Source: Winogradskyella epiphytica (GTDB lineage Bacteria; Bacteroidota; Bacteroidia; Flavobacteriales; Flavobacteriaceae). From it: DNA of 64,000 nucleotides. The position numbers and the translations under genes are program-made. Positions 1 through 8,167 of this stretch are shown here, in pieces; position 1 is the stretch's first letter, and each line of letters starts with the position of its first letter. A model generated the notes under the pieces. It had not been told where the DNA came from, made no database searches, and worked only from the letters and a program-made list of their open reading frames with translations. The stretch lies in assembly GCF_003217215.1 (NCBI RefSeq), contig NZ_QJTD01000001.1, forward strand, positions 248,001 through 312,000, written 5' to 3'.

Positions 1-373
1 CTGTTCTATACTTATAAGCTAAATTTGCTTTATCAACTAAAACTTCACCAAGTTCATATCTCGATTCAAAATGCTCTCTACTTTGATCGTGTAGTAACAT
101 TAAGTCTTTAATATGTGCCACTTGTTCTGCCCCAGTTGAGTTTTCAATTTTATGCTTCAAAATTTTCTCTCCATGTACATAAATAGCTCTATTGAACTTT
201 GGACATTTTTCACGGACTATTTTCCATGGTCCATAAGCTTCATCATATTTTTTGCTTTTCACATAGCTATCAAAAATTGATAGGTTGTTCATACATTCCT
301 CATCTTGCTGAGCAAACCCTATGTTTACACTAGCAAAGAAAGCCAGTAGCAGTATAGTAATTCTCGTCATCAT
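1..373 (-). CDS. Secreted protein, probably TPR type, C-terminus cut by window edge
   Basis: An open frame runs from an ATG at 373 to the left edge without a stop, so only about the first 124 residues are visible. The N-terminus is a signal peptide (MMTRITILLLAFFASVNIGFAQQ region, cleavage expected after FAQ). The mature part is helical and charged, and reads like a tetratricopeptide region (for example SIFDSYVKSKKYDEAYGPW). It lies 14 bases downstream of the outer membrane protein gene on the same strand and so is probably cotranscribed with it and coaX. Flavobacterial genomes often have a TPR protein in this position; that assignment is by recollection and context, not by a complete motif. 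An adjacent ATG pair (373 and 370) makes the exact start uncertain by one codon. Confidence 0.75.
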   Translation of the reverse strand, partial: MMTRITILLLAFFASVNIGFAQQDEECMNNLSIFDSYVKSKKYDEAYGPWKIVREKCPKFNRAIYVHGEKILKHKIENSTGAEQVAHIKDLMLLHDQSREHFESRYELGEVLVDKANLAYKYRT

Positions 374-387
374 CTTTTGTTTTATTG

Positions 388-1710
388 TTAGTTATACTTC
401 TTTTGTTTAAACCATCTAGAGTTTAAAGATAAACTTACACTGAAGTTTACAAAATTCTCTTGGATTAAGTTTTGATTAGTTGTTCCTCGCTTACCAAATT
501 CAAAGCCAAAATTAGCATTTGAAAATAATCTTCGGTCTCCAACTGGTAAACCTAAACCAAAAGATATGCCAAACTCCTTTATTGTTTCATCTTTTACAAC
601 TAAACCTGTGTTAGCAAAGTTAAAACCTGCTCTATAAACTACACGTTTAAAGTAACCTGAAAACGCCTTATAGTCTGGGATATAGAAGCCTCCAACGGAT
701 ACTTGAGAGGCATTTTCGAAGCTAGAAATTTGATTAGAAAAAACTGGATTAGAAAAATCACTTGTATTTTGAAGTGTATATTCTGCTCCTACAAACCATG
801 ATTGTGGTTCACCTATTCCCGCACCAAAAGATAAACGTGAAGGTAAAGTGAGTTTTGTTTCAGCTAAATTTTGCGCTTCTAAATCAACATCGATACTATT
901 AGACTCAAATGTTACATCAAAATCATTAGCATCTAACGCTACTGTAGAAATTCTTCTTTCATTATCTGAGTTTAAGTCACTTCCTGGCGCATAGGTTGCT
1001 GTAGCCGACAACTCTAATTTATCAGAAATCTTCGTTTTATAAGCTAGACCAAAATTTAAATTAAGTCCACTCAAATCAGATCTATTATACTCCCTTGTTT
1101 GATATTGCACAAGTTCTCCTTCTGGCGTATATTTTACTTCTACCGCTGTGTTTTGGATATTTCCGAAGTTATAATTAAAGTCAACCCCAAAACTAAGTGA
1201 ATTAGAAATTTGATAACCTACCCCTGCGAACACTCTATTTACGCCTCCTTCTCCTGTAAATCGGTTAACTAAAATATTGTCATTATTAACATCATCCATT
1301 TTATATCCTACAGATGTAAATGGTAATAATCCAAAGCCAAAACCAAATTTACCAATAGGAACTGACATAGCCACATATTCAAACATTGTGCTATTTGTTT
1401 TAGCATCAGCCGAATTACTTTTCATTTTAACGTCGGACATGGTACCAGCGACAGCAAATTTCACTGGTCTACTCTCTCCATCAAACGGAAAGGCTTCAAC
1501 ATTTTTACCCGCATATGAAGCTGGATTACGTAAATTAACGTGAGTACTATCTAAGTAAACACTGATACCTCCCATGCTTCGATTTTCTACAGTACCTTTA
1601 AATTTAAGACTTCCTATACCATAAAAAGAGTATGGTGAACCTGTTCCTTGCTGAGCAAAAGCCGCTGAACTTATAATTGTAATACAGATTACAATGAGTT
1701 TTTTTATCAT
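388..1710 (-). CDS. Outer membrane beta-barrel protein, FadL/OmpP1-like
   Basis: The 440-residue product begins with a clear signal peptide (MIKKLIVICITIISSAAFAQQ, cleavage after AFA). The rest alternates short amphipathic strands with Gly/Asn-rich turns, for example GFGFGLLPFTSVGYKM and NLNFGLAYKTKI, and ends in a Phe-rich strand (VNFSVSLSLNSRWF), which is typical of a beta-barrel. The N-terminal SPYSFYGIGSL and AFAGVGYQISNSLSFG-like segments resemble the OmpP1/FadL transport group, so hydrophobic-compound uptake is possible but not shown. Its start overlaps the coaX stop by one base (TAATG arrangement), which suggests translational coupling with coaX upstream. Substrate unknown. Confidence 0.8.
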   Translation of the reverse strand: MIKKLIVICITIISSAAFAQQGTGSPYSFYGIGSLKFKGTVENRSMGGISVYLDSTHVNLRNPASYAGKNVEAFPFDGESRPVKFAVAGTMSDVKMKSNSADAKTNSTMFEYVAMSVPIGKFGFGFGLLPFTSVGYKMDDVNNDNILVNRFTGEGGVNRVFAGVGYQISNSLSFGVDFNYNFGNIQNTAVEVKYTPEGELVQYQTREYNRSDLSGLNLNFGLAYKTKISDKLELSATATYAPGSDLNSDNERRISTVALDANDFDVTFESNSIDVDLEAQNLAETKLTLPSRLSFGAGIGEPQSWFVGAEYTLQNTSDFSNPVFSNQISSFENASQVSVGGFYIPDYKAFSGYFKRVVYRAGFNFANTGLVVKDETIKEFGISFGLGLPVGDRRLFSNANFGFEFGKRGTTNQNLIQENFVNFSVSLSLNSRWFKQKKYN

Positions 1711-2438
1711 TATTTTGAATTATATTCTAGAATGAAATTCAAACCGTCCAATAGAAAATTTGAATTCGCAAATATGCTATTTTTTAATTGGTTTGACAAA
1801 AATTTAGCGTCTCCTCCTGTTAAAATCACTGTTAAATCTGAGTAATCTTCCTGATATTGACCTATTACACCATCAATTTCTTGGACAATGCCATTAATTA
1901 CACCAGAATGAATAGAGGATTCCGTAGAGTCTCCAATAATATGTTTTGGTTGCTCAGTATCTAATAACGGAAGATTTGCTGTTAAATTATTTAAAGACTT
2001 ATATCGCAATCTAATGCCAGGTGAAATTGCTCCGCCTAAATAATGATTCTCTTTAGTCACAAAGTCGTAGGTAACACAGGTACCAGCATCAATAATTAAA
2101 ACATTATTATTAGGGTATTTATCCACTGAGGCACTCACCAAAGCCATACGATCTACACCTAAAGTTTTTGGCGTTTGATACTTATTAATGAAAGGAAAGT
2201 TTAATTCTGAATTTAACAAAAGAACATTCATATCCTTTTTAATAAAAGATACGTGTTCTTTAGACGAATAACCCACCGAAGAAATAATAGCTTTTTTTAA
2301 ATCTGGGAAGCTTTTCTTTACGATTTTGTATTGGTTTTCGAACTCAGAAAGCTCAAAACTCATTTTGTGAATTAAATTTTGCTTGTCGTAAACAGCAAAT
2401 TTCACATACGTATTCCCCACATCTACAATAAGATTCAT
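1710..2438 (-). CDS. coaX: Type III pantothenate kinase
   Basis: CoaX phosphorylates pantothenate with ATP, the first step of coenzyme A synthesis, in the cytosol. The 242-residue protein shows the ASKHA-fold phosphate motif DVGNT at residues 6-10, the family signature TLGVDR (residues 92-97), the second phosphate motif IIDAGT (115-120), GGAISPG and a late TGGDAKF segment. The length matches the family. I place the start at the ATG at 2438, because the longer frame reaching 2534 would run through its own promoter and the tRNA promoter, and the conserved protein begins at MNLIVDVGNT. A TAAATTTG -7 box on the minus strand (2464-2457) would give a very short leader. It overlaps the next gene by one base. 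Confidence 0.95.
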   Translation of the reverse strand: MNLIVDVGNTYVKFAVYDKQNLIHKMSFELSEFENQYKIVKKSFPDLKKAIISSVGYSSKEHVSFIKKDMNVLLLNSELNFPFINKYQTPKTLGVDRMALVSASVDKYPNNNVLIIDAGTCVTYDFVTKENHYLGGAISPGIRLRYKSLNNLTANLPLLDTEQPKHIIGDSTESSIHSGVINGIVQEIDGVIGQYQEDYSDLTVILTGGDAKFLSNQLKNSIFANSNFLLDGLNFILEYNSK

Positions 2439-2456
2439 ATAAATTTTTATTAGTTG

Positions 2457-2464
2457 CAAATTTA
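2457..2464 (-). promoter_or_regulatory. Candidate -7 box for coaX
   Basis: On the minus strand these bases read TAAATTTG, an exact match to the Bacteroidota -7 consensus TAnnTTTG, 19 bases upstream of the coaX ATG. No convincing -33 TTG was seen at the usual distance, so this rests on the -7 match and position only. Confidence 0.5.
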
Positions 2465-2489
2465 TAAAATCAAATTTTAGTAAAATCTT

Positions 2490-2520
2490 TTTGTGTATAT
2501 TAAAAATGCAACTATATTTG
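2490..2520 (+). promoter_or_regulatory. Promoter of tRNA-Phe
   Basis: TTTG at 2490-2493 is followed, after 19 bases, by TATATTTG at 2513-2520. This is an exact match to the two-part Bacteroidota housekeeping promoter (TTTG / TAnnTTTG). The predicted transcription start is roughly 7-10 bases further on, about 14 bases before the mature tRNA. Confidence 0.8.
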
Positions 2521-2541
2521 CAACCGCTTAACAAAGCAATT

Positions 2542-2617
2542 GGTGCCTTAGCTCAGTTGGTAGAGCAAAGGACTGAAAATCCTTGTGTCCCTGGTTCGAT
2601 TCCTGGAGGCACCACCA
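2542..2617 (+). tRNA. tRNA-Phe (anticodon GAA)
   Basis: The sequence folds into a full cloverleaf. The acceptor stem GGTGCCT (2542-2548) pairs with AGGCACC (2607-2613), followed by discriminator A and an encoded CCA (2615-2617). The D-arm is GCTC/GAGC. The anticodon stem AAGGA/TCCTT encloses CTGAAAA, with anticodon GAA. The T-arm is CCTGG-TTCGATT-CCTGG. The total is 76 bases including CCA. It has its own promoter upstream and a terminator immediately downstream, so it is a monocistronic tRNA gene. Confidence 0.97.
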
Positions 2618-2621
2618 CTAA

Positions 2622-2655
2622 AAACCCGGACAAACGTCCGGGTTTCTTGGTTTTT
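2622..2655 (+). terminator. Intrinsic terminator after tRNA-Phe
   Basis: A perfect 10-bp stem, AAACCCGGAC (2622-2631) with GTCCGGGTTT (2636-2645), loop AAAC, is followed by a T-rich tail (CTTGGTTTTT). It starts five bases after the encoded CCA. Confidence 0.9.
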
Positions 2656-2801
2656 ACAGCTATCCTTATGCACACCCATTACCTCCTATCCTTACTTACA
2701 AGCAATCATTTATCCCATAAACTTGTTTAATAATTGAATAATTTATCTAGGATAAATAATTTATTAGTCGGAATTTTATATCCTAAAACTTACTACTTTA
2801 T

Positions 2802-3323
2802 ATGAAAATCTTATATATACACGGCTTAAAAGGCAGTTTAAACCCTGAAAAAAGGGCCATCTTAGAAAAATATGGCGAGGCCTTTTCACCATCCATTGAT
2901 TATATGTCTGATTCAAGTGCCATAAACGGGTTAATCAACTCATTCCAATCAGAAGATATAGACGTCGTCATAGGAAGTAGTATGGGAGGATTTTCCGGAT
3001 ATTATGTTTCAAATGCATTTCAATGTCCCGCTCTACTGTTTAATCCTGCTTTGGCAGAACGTCCAGTTTTTCAGAATATTCCTGACATAGAACATAAAAC
3101 AAGTGCATTCAAACAAATTGTTTTAGGAACTTTAGATGATGTCGTCGATCCTAAAAAAACGCTAAATTTTCTATCTAAAACTTTAGTACATAATCCCGAA
3201 TTCAAAATAAATATCCATAATGATTTAGCACATCGGATTCCTCTCCCTGTTTTTGAAAAAGAAGTAAAGCTGTTTTTCGAAAACTTAAACATTAAAACTT
3301 CTAAAAAAAAAGACTCTTTTTAG
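2802..3323 (+). CDS. YqiA/YcfP-family alpha/beta hydrolase (possibly fused to the next frame)
   Basis: This 173-residue protein is a small alpha/beta-fold esterase of the YqiA/YcfP (UPF0227) group. It opens with ILYIHGLKGS (oxyanion-side HG motif) and carries the nucleophile elbow GSSMGG with Ser60 as probable nucleophile. A later TLDDVVDP supplies an acidic residue and DLAHRIP the catalytic His. The physiological substrate is not known. The final codons (KTSKKKDSF) run through nine consecutive A's at 3303-3311 and stop at 3321-3323. One base back from this frame, the sequence continues without a stop into the receiver-like domain that follows. The end of the protein may therefore differ in the cell or in the true genome sequence. 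Confidence 0.8.
   Translation: MKILYIHGLKGSLNPEKRAILEKYGEAFSPSIDYMSDSSAINGLINSFQSEDIDVVIGSSMGGFSGYYVSNAFQCPALLFNPALAERPVFQNIPDIEHKTSAFKQIVLGTLDDVVDPKKTLNFLSKTLVHNPEFKINIHNDLAHRIPLPVFEKEVKLFFENLNIKTSKKKDSF
3303..3312 (+). other. A9-G slippery tract joining the hydrolase and receiver-domain frames
   Basis: Nine A's followed by G contain the classic A-AAA-AAG slip heptamer. A -1 shift here (or one extra A in the DNA) changes the hydrolase end from KKKDSF-stop to KKK-RLFLDDIRSVEM and runs on to 3643. The downstream frame is open from 3305 (stop TAA at 3302-3304). No ATG, GTG or TTG precedes its LFLDD motif. Confidence 0.6.
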
Positions 3324-3343
3324 ATGATATACGATCCGTAGAG

Positions 3344-3643
3344 ATGGTTTATGAAAAAACCTTTGAATCGGAATTCGATATTGTTAGATCCTATGATGAC
3401 TTTGTCAACTACATTACCACTTATGGACTTCCTGAATTTATAAGTTTCGATAACGATCTCGGACTTGATGAAAATGGAAATCTCGCTCCCGACGGATTAG
3501 CGGCTGCAAAGTGGTTGGTCTACGAATCAGGCTTAGATTTAAGACGACTTCAATTTAAAGTACATTCTTCAAATCCTGTTGCCGCCAATCAAATTCAAGG
3601 ACTATTGGATAATTATATTAAATTTTTAAACTCAAAGAATTAG
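3344..3643 (+). CDS. Cyclic-phosphate-processing receiver-like (cREC) domain protein
   Basis: From the first ATG the product is 99 residues with the signature RSYDDFVNYITTYGLPEFIS, FDNDLG, DGLAAAKWLV and FKVHSSNPVAANQIQGLL. I recognise this as the receiver-derived cyclic-phosphate processing domain found near RNA repair and conflict systems. Family members begin with an LFLDD motif whose acidic pair is part of the active centre. Here LFLDDIRSVE is encoded in the same frame just upstream (3314-3343), before this ATG. The ATG at 3344 would therefore make a truncated domain. A complete domain requires either frameshifting from the hydrolase gene, a non-standard start such as ATA at 3329, or a corrected A-tract. 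The function assignment is from motif memory. Confidence 0.65.
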   Translation: MVYEKTFESEFDIVRSYDDFVNYITTYGLPEFISFDNDLGLDENGNLAPDGLAAAKWLVYESGLDLRRLQFKVHSSNPVAANQIQGLLDNYIKFLNSKN

Positions 3644-3768
3644 TACAATTACCTCTTTGTTTTCAAGGTTTTAGTACAAACATAAATACGTTTAGAATCA
3701 ACTATTTTTTTATAATTAACTAAATACTTTAGGATTATAAAAAATAAAATTTAATATTTATACCACTT

Positions 3769-3843
3769 ATGAACAAGCAAGTTATTATTATCATTTCTAT
3801 TATTAGCATCGCGATTATTTCTCGTTGCCAAGGGATGGTATAA
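3769..3843 (+). CDS. ilv operon leader peptide (24 codons, 9 Ile)
   Basis: A short frame encodes MNKQVIIIISIISIAIISRCQGMV. Nine of 24 codons are isoleucine (3784-3819), two are valine and none is leucine. This fits control by charged tRNA-Ile of the operon that follows (ilvDBNCA, with no leu genes). The stop codon lies 25 bases before an intrinsic terminator. The last codons, TGC CAA GGG ATG GTA, are complementary to the terminator's 5' side, so the coding end doubles as an antiterminator arm. No other gene lies between this frame and ilvD. Detection is by composition and position; expression is inferred. Confidence 0.85.
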   Translation: MNKQVIIIISIISIAIISRCQGMV

Positions 3844-3896
3844 TAAATTCAAACATATAAATTTATTTAAGCCTTCCCTTTCGGAAGGCTTTTTTT
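3828..3896 (+). promoter_or_regulatory. Transcription attenuator of the ilv operon
   Basis: The terminator form has stem AAGCCTTCC (3869-3877), loop CTTTC and GGAAGGCTT (3883-3891), followed by a T-run to 3896. The competing antiterminator pairs CC (3828-3829) with GG (3883-3884), AAGGGA (3830-3835) with TCCCTT (3875-3880), and GG (3837-3838) with CC (3872-3873). That is ten pairs with one mismatch and a two-base bulge. A ribosome stalled on the Ile codons (3784-3819) would leave 3828-3838 free to form the antiterminator. A ribosome at the stop codon would cover it and allow termination. The geometry matches classical attenuation. Confidence 0.85.
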
Positions 3897-4032
3897 ATGC
3901 AAAAAATTAAGCCAAATGAAAACAACACCACATCACTATCACAAACAAAATTTCAGATTTAATCAATCCCATTACATCAACTTGTAATACGGAATCATTA
4001 TCCTACAAATCACATTTGCAATAACAAACAAC

Positions 4033-5712
4033 ATGAATCCATTAAACAAATTCAGTAAAAACGTAACTCAAGATCCAACACAACCGGCAGCCAAAGCTAT
4101 GTTGCATGCCATAGGATTAACGAAAGAAGATTTCAACAAACCTTTTATTGGAATTGCAAGTACTGGCTACGAAGGCAATCCGTGCAACATGCACCTCAAC
4201 GATTTAGCTAAACTCGTTAAGCAAGGAACCAAAAACGAAGATCTCGTTGGTCTTATTTTTAATACTATTGGTGTGAGTGATGGAATTTCGATGGGAACTC
4301 CAGGAATGCGCTACTCCCTACCTTCAAGAGATATTATCGCAGATTCCATGGAAACTGTAGTTCAAGCTATGAGTTATGATGGTTTAATTACCGTTGTTGG
4401 ATGCGACAAAAATATGCCTGGCGCTTTAATGGCAATGATTCGTTTAAATCGTCCAAGTATATTGGTCTATGGAGGTACTATAGATTCGGGATGTCATAAT
4501 GGAAAAAAACTAGATATCGTTTCAGCTTTTGAAGCTTGGGGTGGAAAAGTTGCCGGAACCATGACCGAAACGGAATATCAGAATATTGTCGAAAAAGCCT
4601 GTCCAGGCGCTGGAGCCTGTGGCGGTATGTACACGGCAAATACTATGGCTTCAGCGATTGAAGCCTTAGGAATGACACTACCTTTCAATTCTTCAAACCC
4701 AGCTCTAAGCGACGAGAAAAAACAAGAGTCTGCAAAAGCAGGTGAAGCTCTTAGAGTATTATTAGAAAAGGACATAAAGCCTTCTGATATCATCACCAGA
4801 AAATCAATAGAAAATGCTGTACGATTAGTTACCATACTTGGAGGTTCAACCAATGCTGTACTTCACTTTTTAGCCATTGCAAGAGCAGCACAAATAGATT
4901 TCACGCTAAAAGATTTTCAAGATATAAGTGACAATACTCCGTTTTTAGCCGACTTAAAACCAAGTGGAAAATATTTAATGGAAGATGTTCATCGTGTTGG
5001 CGGTATTCCTGCCGTCTTAAAATATTTATTAAAGAAAGGACTCATCCATGGTGATTGTTTAACAGTTACAGGAAAAACACTAGCCGAAAACTTATTAGAC
5101 GTGGCTGATTTGACTGAAGGTCAAGATGTGATTAAGCCAATCGAAGCGCCTATAAAAATTTCAGGACATTTAAGAATGCTCTATGGAAATTTAGCCACAG
5201 AAGGCAGTGTTGCAAAAATTACAGGTAAAGAAGGCTTAAGATTTAAAGGAAGAGCTAAAGTATTTGAAGGTGAATATGCAGCAAACGATGGCATTAGAGA
5301 TGGTAAAGTAGAAAAAGGTGATGTGGTAGTTATACGCTATGAAGGCCCTAAAGGTGGCCCCGGAATGCCTGAAATGTTAAAACCTACGGCAGCTATAATG
5401 GGTGCTGGATTAGGTAAAGATGTAGCACTAATCACAGATGGTCGATTCTCAGGTGGAACTCATGGATTCGTTGTTGGACATATCACTCCCGAAGCACAAG
5501 AAGGCGGAACAATCGCCTTAGTAAAAGATGGAGATATCATCACTATAGATGCAGAAACCAATAAAATTTCGGTCGATCTTTCAGAAGAAGAACTACAACA
5601 AAGGAAAGCCAAGTGGAAAGCTCCTAGTTTAAAATTTGAACGTGGTGTGCTTTACAAGTATGCAAAAACAGTATCATCAGCTTCAAAAGGTTGTGTCACC
5701 GATGAATTCTAA
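4033..5712 (+). CDS. ilvD: Dihydroxy-acid dehydratase
   Basis: IlvD dehydrates 2,3-dihydroxy-isovalerate and -methylvalerate to the 2-oxo acids of valine and isoleucine synthesis. The 559-residue length is standard. The iron-sulfur ligands are visible as Cys51 (GNPCNMH), Cys124 (GCDKNMPG) and Cys196 ([11 protein letters not shown]). The C-terminal domain has [11 protein letters not shown] and the [10 protein letters not shown] motif. It is the first structural gene after the attenuator, with the ATG 137 bases beyond the terminator hairpin. It is followed 40 bases later by ilvB. Expression is expected to rise on isoleucine limitation through the leader peptide. Confidence 0.97.
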   Translation: MNPLNKFSKNVTQDPTQPAAKAMLHAIGLTKEDFNKPFIGIASTGYEGNPCNMHLNDLAKLVKQGTKNEDLVGLIFNTIGVSDGISMGTPGMRYSLPSRDIIADSMETVVQAMSYDGLITVVGCDKNMPGALMAMIRLNRPSILVYGGTIDSGCHNGKKLDIVSAFEAWGGKVAGTMTETEYQNIVEKACPGAGACGGMYTANTMASAIEALGMTLPFNSSNPALSDEKKQESAKAGEALRVLLEKDIKPSDIITRKSIENAVRLVTILGGSTNAVLHFLAIARAAQIDFTLKDFQDISDNTPFLADLKPSGKYLMEDVHRVGGIPAVLKYLLKKGLIHGDCLTVTGKTLAENLLDVADLTEGQDVIKPIEAPIKISGHLRMLYGNLATEGSVAKITGKEGLRFKGRAKVFEGEYAANDGIRDGKVEKGDVVVIRYEGPKGGPGMPEMLKPTAAIMGAGLGKDVALITDGRFSGGTHGFVVGHITPEAQEGGTIALVKDGDIITIDAETNKISVDLSEEELQQRKAKWKAPSLKFERGVLYKYAKTVSSASKGCVTDEF

Positions 5713-5752
5713 TCAAATCCTTAAAAACAAACCAACTTCCAATACAAATCGT

Positions 5753-7498
5753 ATGAAAACAACGCAAACCATACAAAACAAAACACAAGCTCAGAAATCC
5801 ACTCAAACTACAGAGCGAATTTCCGGTAGCGAAGCCGTTATAAGATGTTTATTAGCAGAAGGTGTAGATATTCTTTATGGCTATCCTGGAGGAGCGATTA
5901 TGCCTGTTTATGACGAATTATATAAATATCAGGACCAATTACATCATGTCTTAACACGGCATGAGCAAGGGGCAACACATGCTGCTCAAGGTTATGCAAG
6001 AATATCTGGAAAAGTTGGCGTTTGTTTAGCAACTTCAGGTCCAGGCGCCACCAATCTAATCACAGGAATTGCAGATGCGCAAATAGATAGTACTCCTCTA
6101 GTTTGCATAACAGGCCAAGTAGGATCACATTTATTAGGAAGCGATGCTTTTCAGGAAACAGATATCGTTGGAATTTCAACGCCTGTTACCAAATGGAATC
6201 ATCAAGTCACAAAGGCTTCACAAATTCCTGAAGTTTTAGCTAAAGCATTTTATATCGCAAGAAGTGGAAGACCAGGACCTGTTTTGGTTGATATCACTAA
6301 AGATGCCCAATTTGAAGAATTTGACTTTTCTTATAAAAAATGTAAAACCATAAGAAGTTACAAACCTGTGCCTGAAACTAATTTAAACGCGCTTTTAGAA
6401 GCAGCAGAACTTATTAACAATGCCAAAAAGCCTTTAGTTGTTTGGGGACAAGGTGTAATTCTAGGTAAAGCGGAAGCCGAATTCAAAGCCGTTATCGAAA
6501 AAGCAGGATTACCAGCCGCATGGACCATATTAGGCGCATCCGCAATCCCTTCTACACATCCATTAAACGTAGGTATGGTTGGGATGCACGGAAATTACGC
6601 ACCCAATGTGCTAACCAACGAGTGTGATGTCCTTATTGCCATTGGAATGCGTTTCGACGATCGCGTTACAGGAAATTTAGAGTCCTATGCCAAACAAGCT
6701 AAAGTGATCCACTTTGATATTGATCCTGCTGAAATTGACAAAAACGTAAAGACTGATGTTGCTGTTCTAGGAGATTCTAAAGACAGTTTAAAAAACTTGC
6801 TACCTCTATTAAACCCTAATTCTCATATAGAGTGGCATCAGAAATTCAAAGACTTATATGCTCTTGAATATGAAAAAGTAATTCAAGACGACCTTCATCC
6901 TACTAAAGTAGGTATTACTATGGGAGAGGTACTAAAAGAAATCAACATTAAAACTAATGGAGATGCAGCCATAGTGAGCGATGTTGGTCAGCATCAAATG
7001 ATCACATGTCGTTATGCTAACTACAACCAAAGTAAAAGTAATATAACCTCAGGAGGACTGGGAACAATGGGGTTTGCACTTCCAGCAGCAATCGGCGCCA
7101 AAATGGGTGCTCCTGATCGTGAGGTTGTAGCTGTCATTGGTGACGGTGGCTATCAAATGACTATTCAAGAATTAGGAACTATTTTTCAACAGCAGGTTCC
7201 TGTAAAAATCGTGGTGTTAAACAACGAATTTTTAGGAATGGTGCGTCAATGGCAACAGTTATTTTTCGATAAACGCTACGCTTCAACCGAAATGGTTAAT
7301 CCAGATTTTGTGGTCATAGCAAAAGGCTATGATATTAAAGCTCAAAAAGTAGTGGATAGAAAAGATCTAAAAGCTGCTGTTAATGAAATGATTGACCACG
7401 ATGGTCCTTATTTCTTAGAAGTTCGTGTTGAAAAGGAAGCCAATGTTTTTCCTATGATTCCAACAGGAGCAAGTGTTTCAGATATGAGATTAGAATAA
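5753..7498 (+). CDS. ilvB: Acetolactate synthase, large catalytic subunit
   Basis: This is a thiamine-diphosphate enzyme that condenses pyruvate with pyruvate or 2-oxobutyrate. The 581-residue product has the N-terminal PYR domain with YGYPGGAIMPVYDE and the catalytic Glu71 in RHEQGA. A central domain contains GMRFDDRVTG. The C-terminal PP domain has the GDGGYQMTIQEL motif (about residues 463-474) and NNEFLGMVRQWQ. I chose the ATG at 5753 (MKTTQTIQNK...) because family members begin with a short Thr/Gln-rich leader before RISGSEA. The ATG at 5702, inside the end of ilvD, is the alternative and would add 17 residues. It pairs with ilvN, 67 bases downstream. Confidence 0.95.
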   Translation: MKTTQTIQNKTQAQKSTQTTERISGSEAVIRCLLAEGVDILYGYPGGAIMPVYDELYKYQDQLHHVLTRHEQGATHAAQGYARISGKVGVCLATSGPGATNLITGIADAQIDSTPLVCITGQVGSHLLGSDAFQETDIVGISTPVTKWNHQVTKASQIPEVLAKAFYIARSGRPGPVLVDITKDAQFEEFDFSYKKCKTIRSYKPVPETNLNALLEAAELINNAKKPLVVWGQGVILGKAEAEFKAVIEKAGLPAAWTILGASAIPSTHPLNVGMVGMHGNYAPNVLTNECDVLIAIGMRFDDRVTGNLESYAKQAKVIHFDIDPAEIDKNVKTDVAVLGDSKDSLKNLLPLLNPNSHIEWHQKFKDLYALEYEKVIQDDLHPTKVGITMGEVLKEINIKTNGDAAIVSDVGQHQMITCRYANYNQSKSNITSGGLGTMGFALPAAIGAKMGAPDREVVAVIGDGGYQMTIQELGTIFQQQVPVKIVVLNNEFLGMVRQWQQLFFDKRYASTEMVNPDFVVIAKGYDIKAQKVVDRKDLKAAVNEMIDHDGPYFLEVRVEKEANVFPMIPTGASVSDMRLE

Positions 7499-7565
7499 GC
7501 CACACATCTAAAAAATCAAAAAAATCACTCAAAGCTAAGCACGGCGAGTAAAACAAATAAGCAAA

Positions 7566-8099
7566 ATGAGCGAACAAAATACACTATATACTGTAACTAT
7601 ATATACTGAAAATAATATCGGATTACTGAATCGAATTTCGGGTATTTTTCAACGAAGACATATCAATGTTGAAAGTATTAATTCTTCGGTTTCAGAAATT
7701 GAAAATGTCACTAAATGGATTATGGTGGTTAATCTTTCCGAAGTTCGAATGAAGAAAATAATCGGTCAGATTGAAAAACAAGTCGAAGTGATTAAAGCCT
7801 ATTATCATACTGAAGCTGAAACCATTTATCAAGAGTCGTGTATCTTTAAAATGAAGTCGAGTTTATTATTTGATGGCAAACAAATTCAGCTTATAATTAA
7901 TGAAAACAAGGCTCAAATAGTCACTGTTGAAGCAGAATTCTTCGTTATTGAAAAATCAGGTAAAAAGGAAGAAATTGATCGACTCTACAGGGAATTAAGT
8001 CCTTTTGGTATTATGCAATTCACTCGTGCGGGACGAATTGCGGTAACCAAAGACGAAATGAAAATATCAACGTTACTTCAGGAGTTACAGCATCACTAG
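7566..8099 (+). CDS. ilvN: Acetolactate synthase, small regulatory subunit
   Basis: The 177-residue protein begins with an ACT domain (YTVTIYTENNIGLLNRISGIF and HINVESINSSVSE, residues 8-45) that binds the branched-chain amino acid feedback inhibitor in this family. A C-terminal regulatory half follows (residues about 85-170, including SPFGIMQFTRAGRIAVTK). It has no catalytic residues of its own and acts by activating IlvB. It lies between ilvB and ilvC in the operon. The length is close to that of typical small subunits. Confidence 0.95.
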   Translation: MSEQNTLYTVTIYTENNIGLLNRISGIFQRRHINVESINSSVSEIENVTKWIMVVNLSEVRMKKIIGQIEKQVEVIKAYYHTEAETIYQESCIFKMKSSLLFDGKQIQLIINENKAQIVTVEAEFFVIEKSGKKEEIDRLYRELSPFGIMQFTRAGRIAVTKDEMKISTLLQELQHH

Positions 8100-8167
8100 A
8101 ATGCTAGATAAAGAAAATAGACTGAAGATTTTTTAAAATTATTAAGACATCTAAAAAACATAGAACA

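Noticed and set aside
2491..2730. Open reading frame across the tRNA-Phe gene
   Set aside because: It translates the tRNA, promoter and terminator; no protein-like features.
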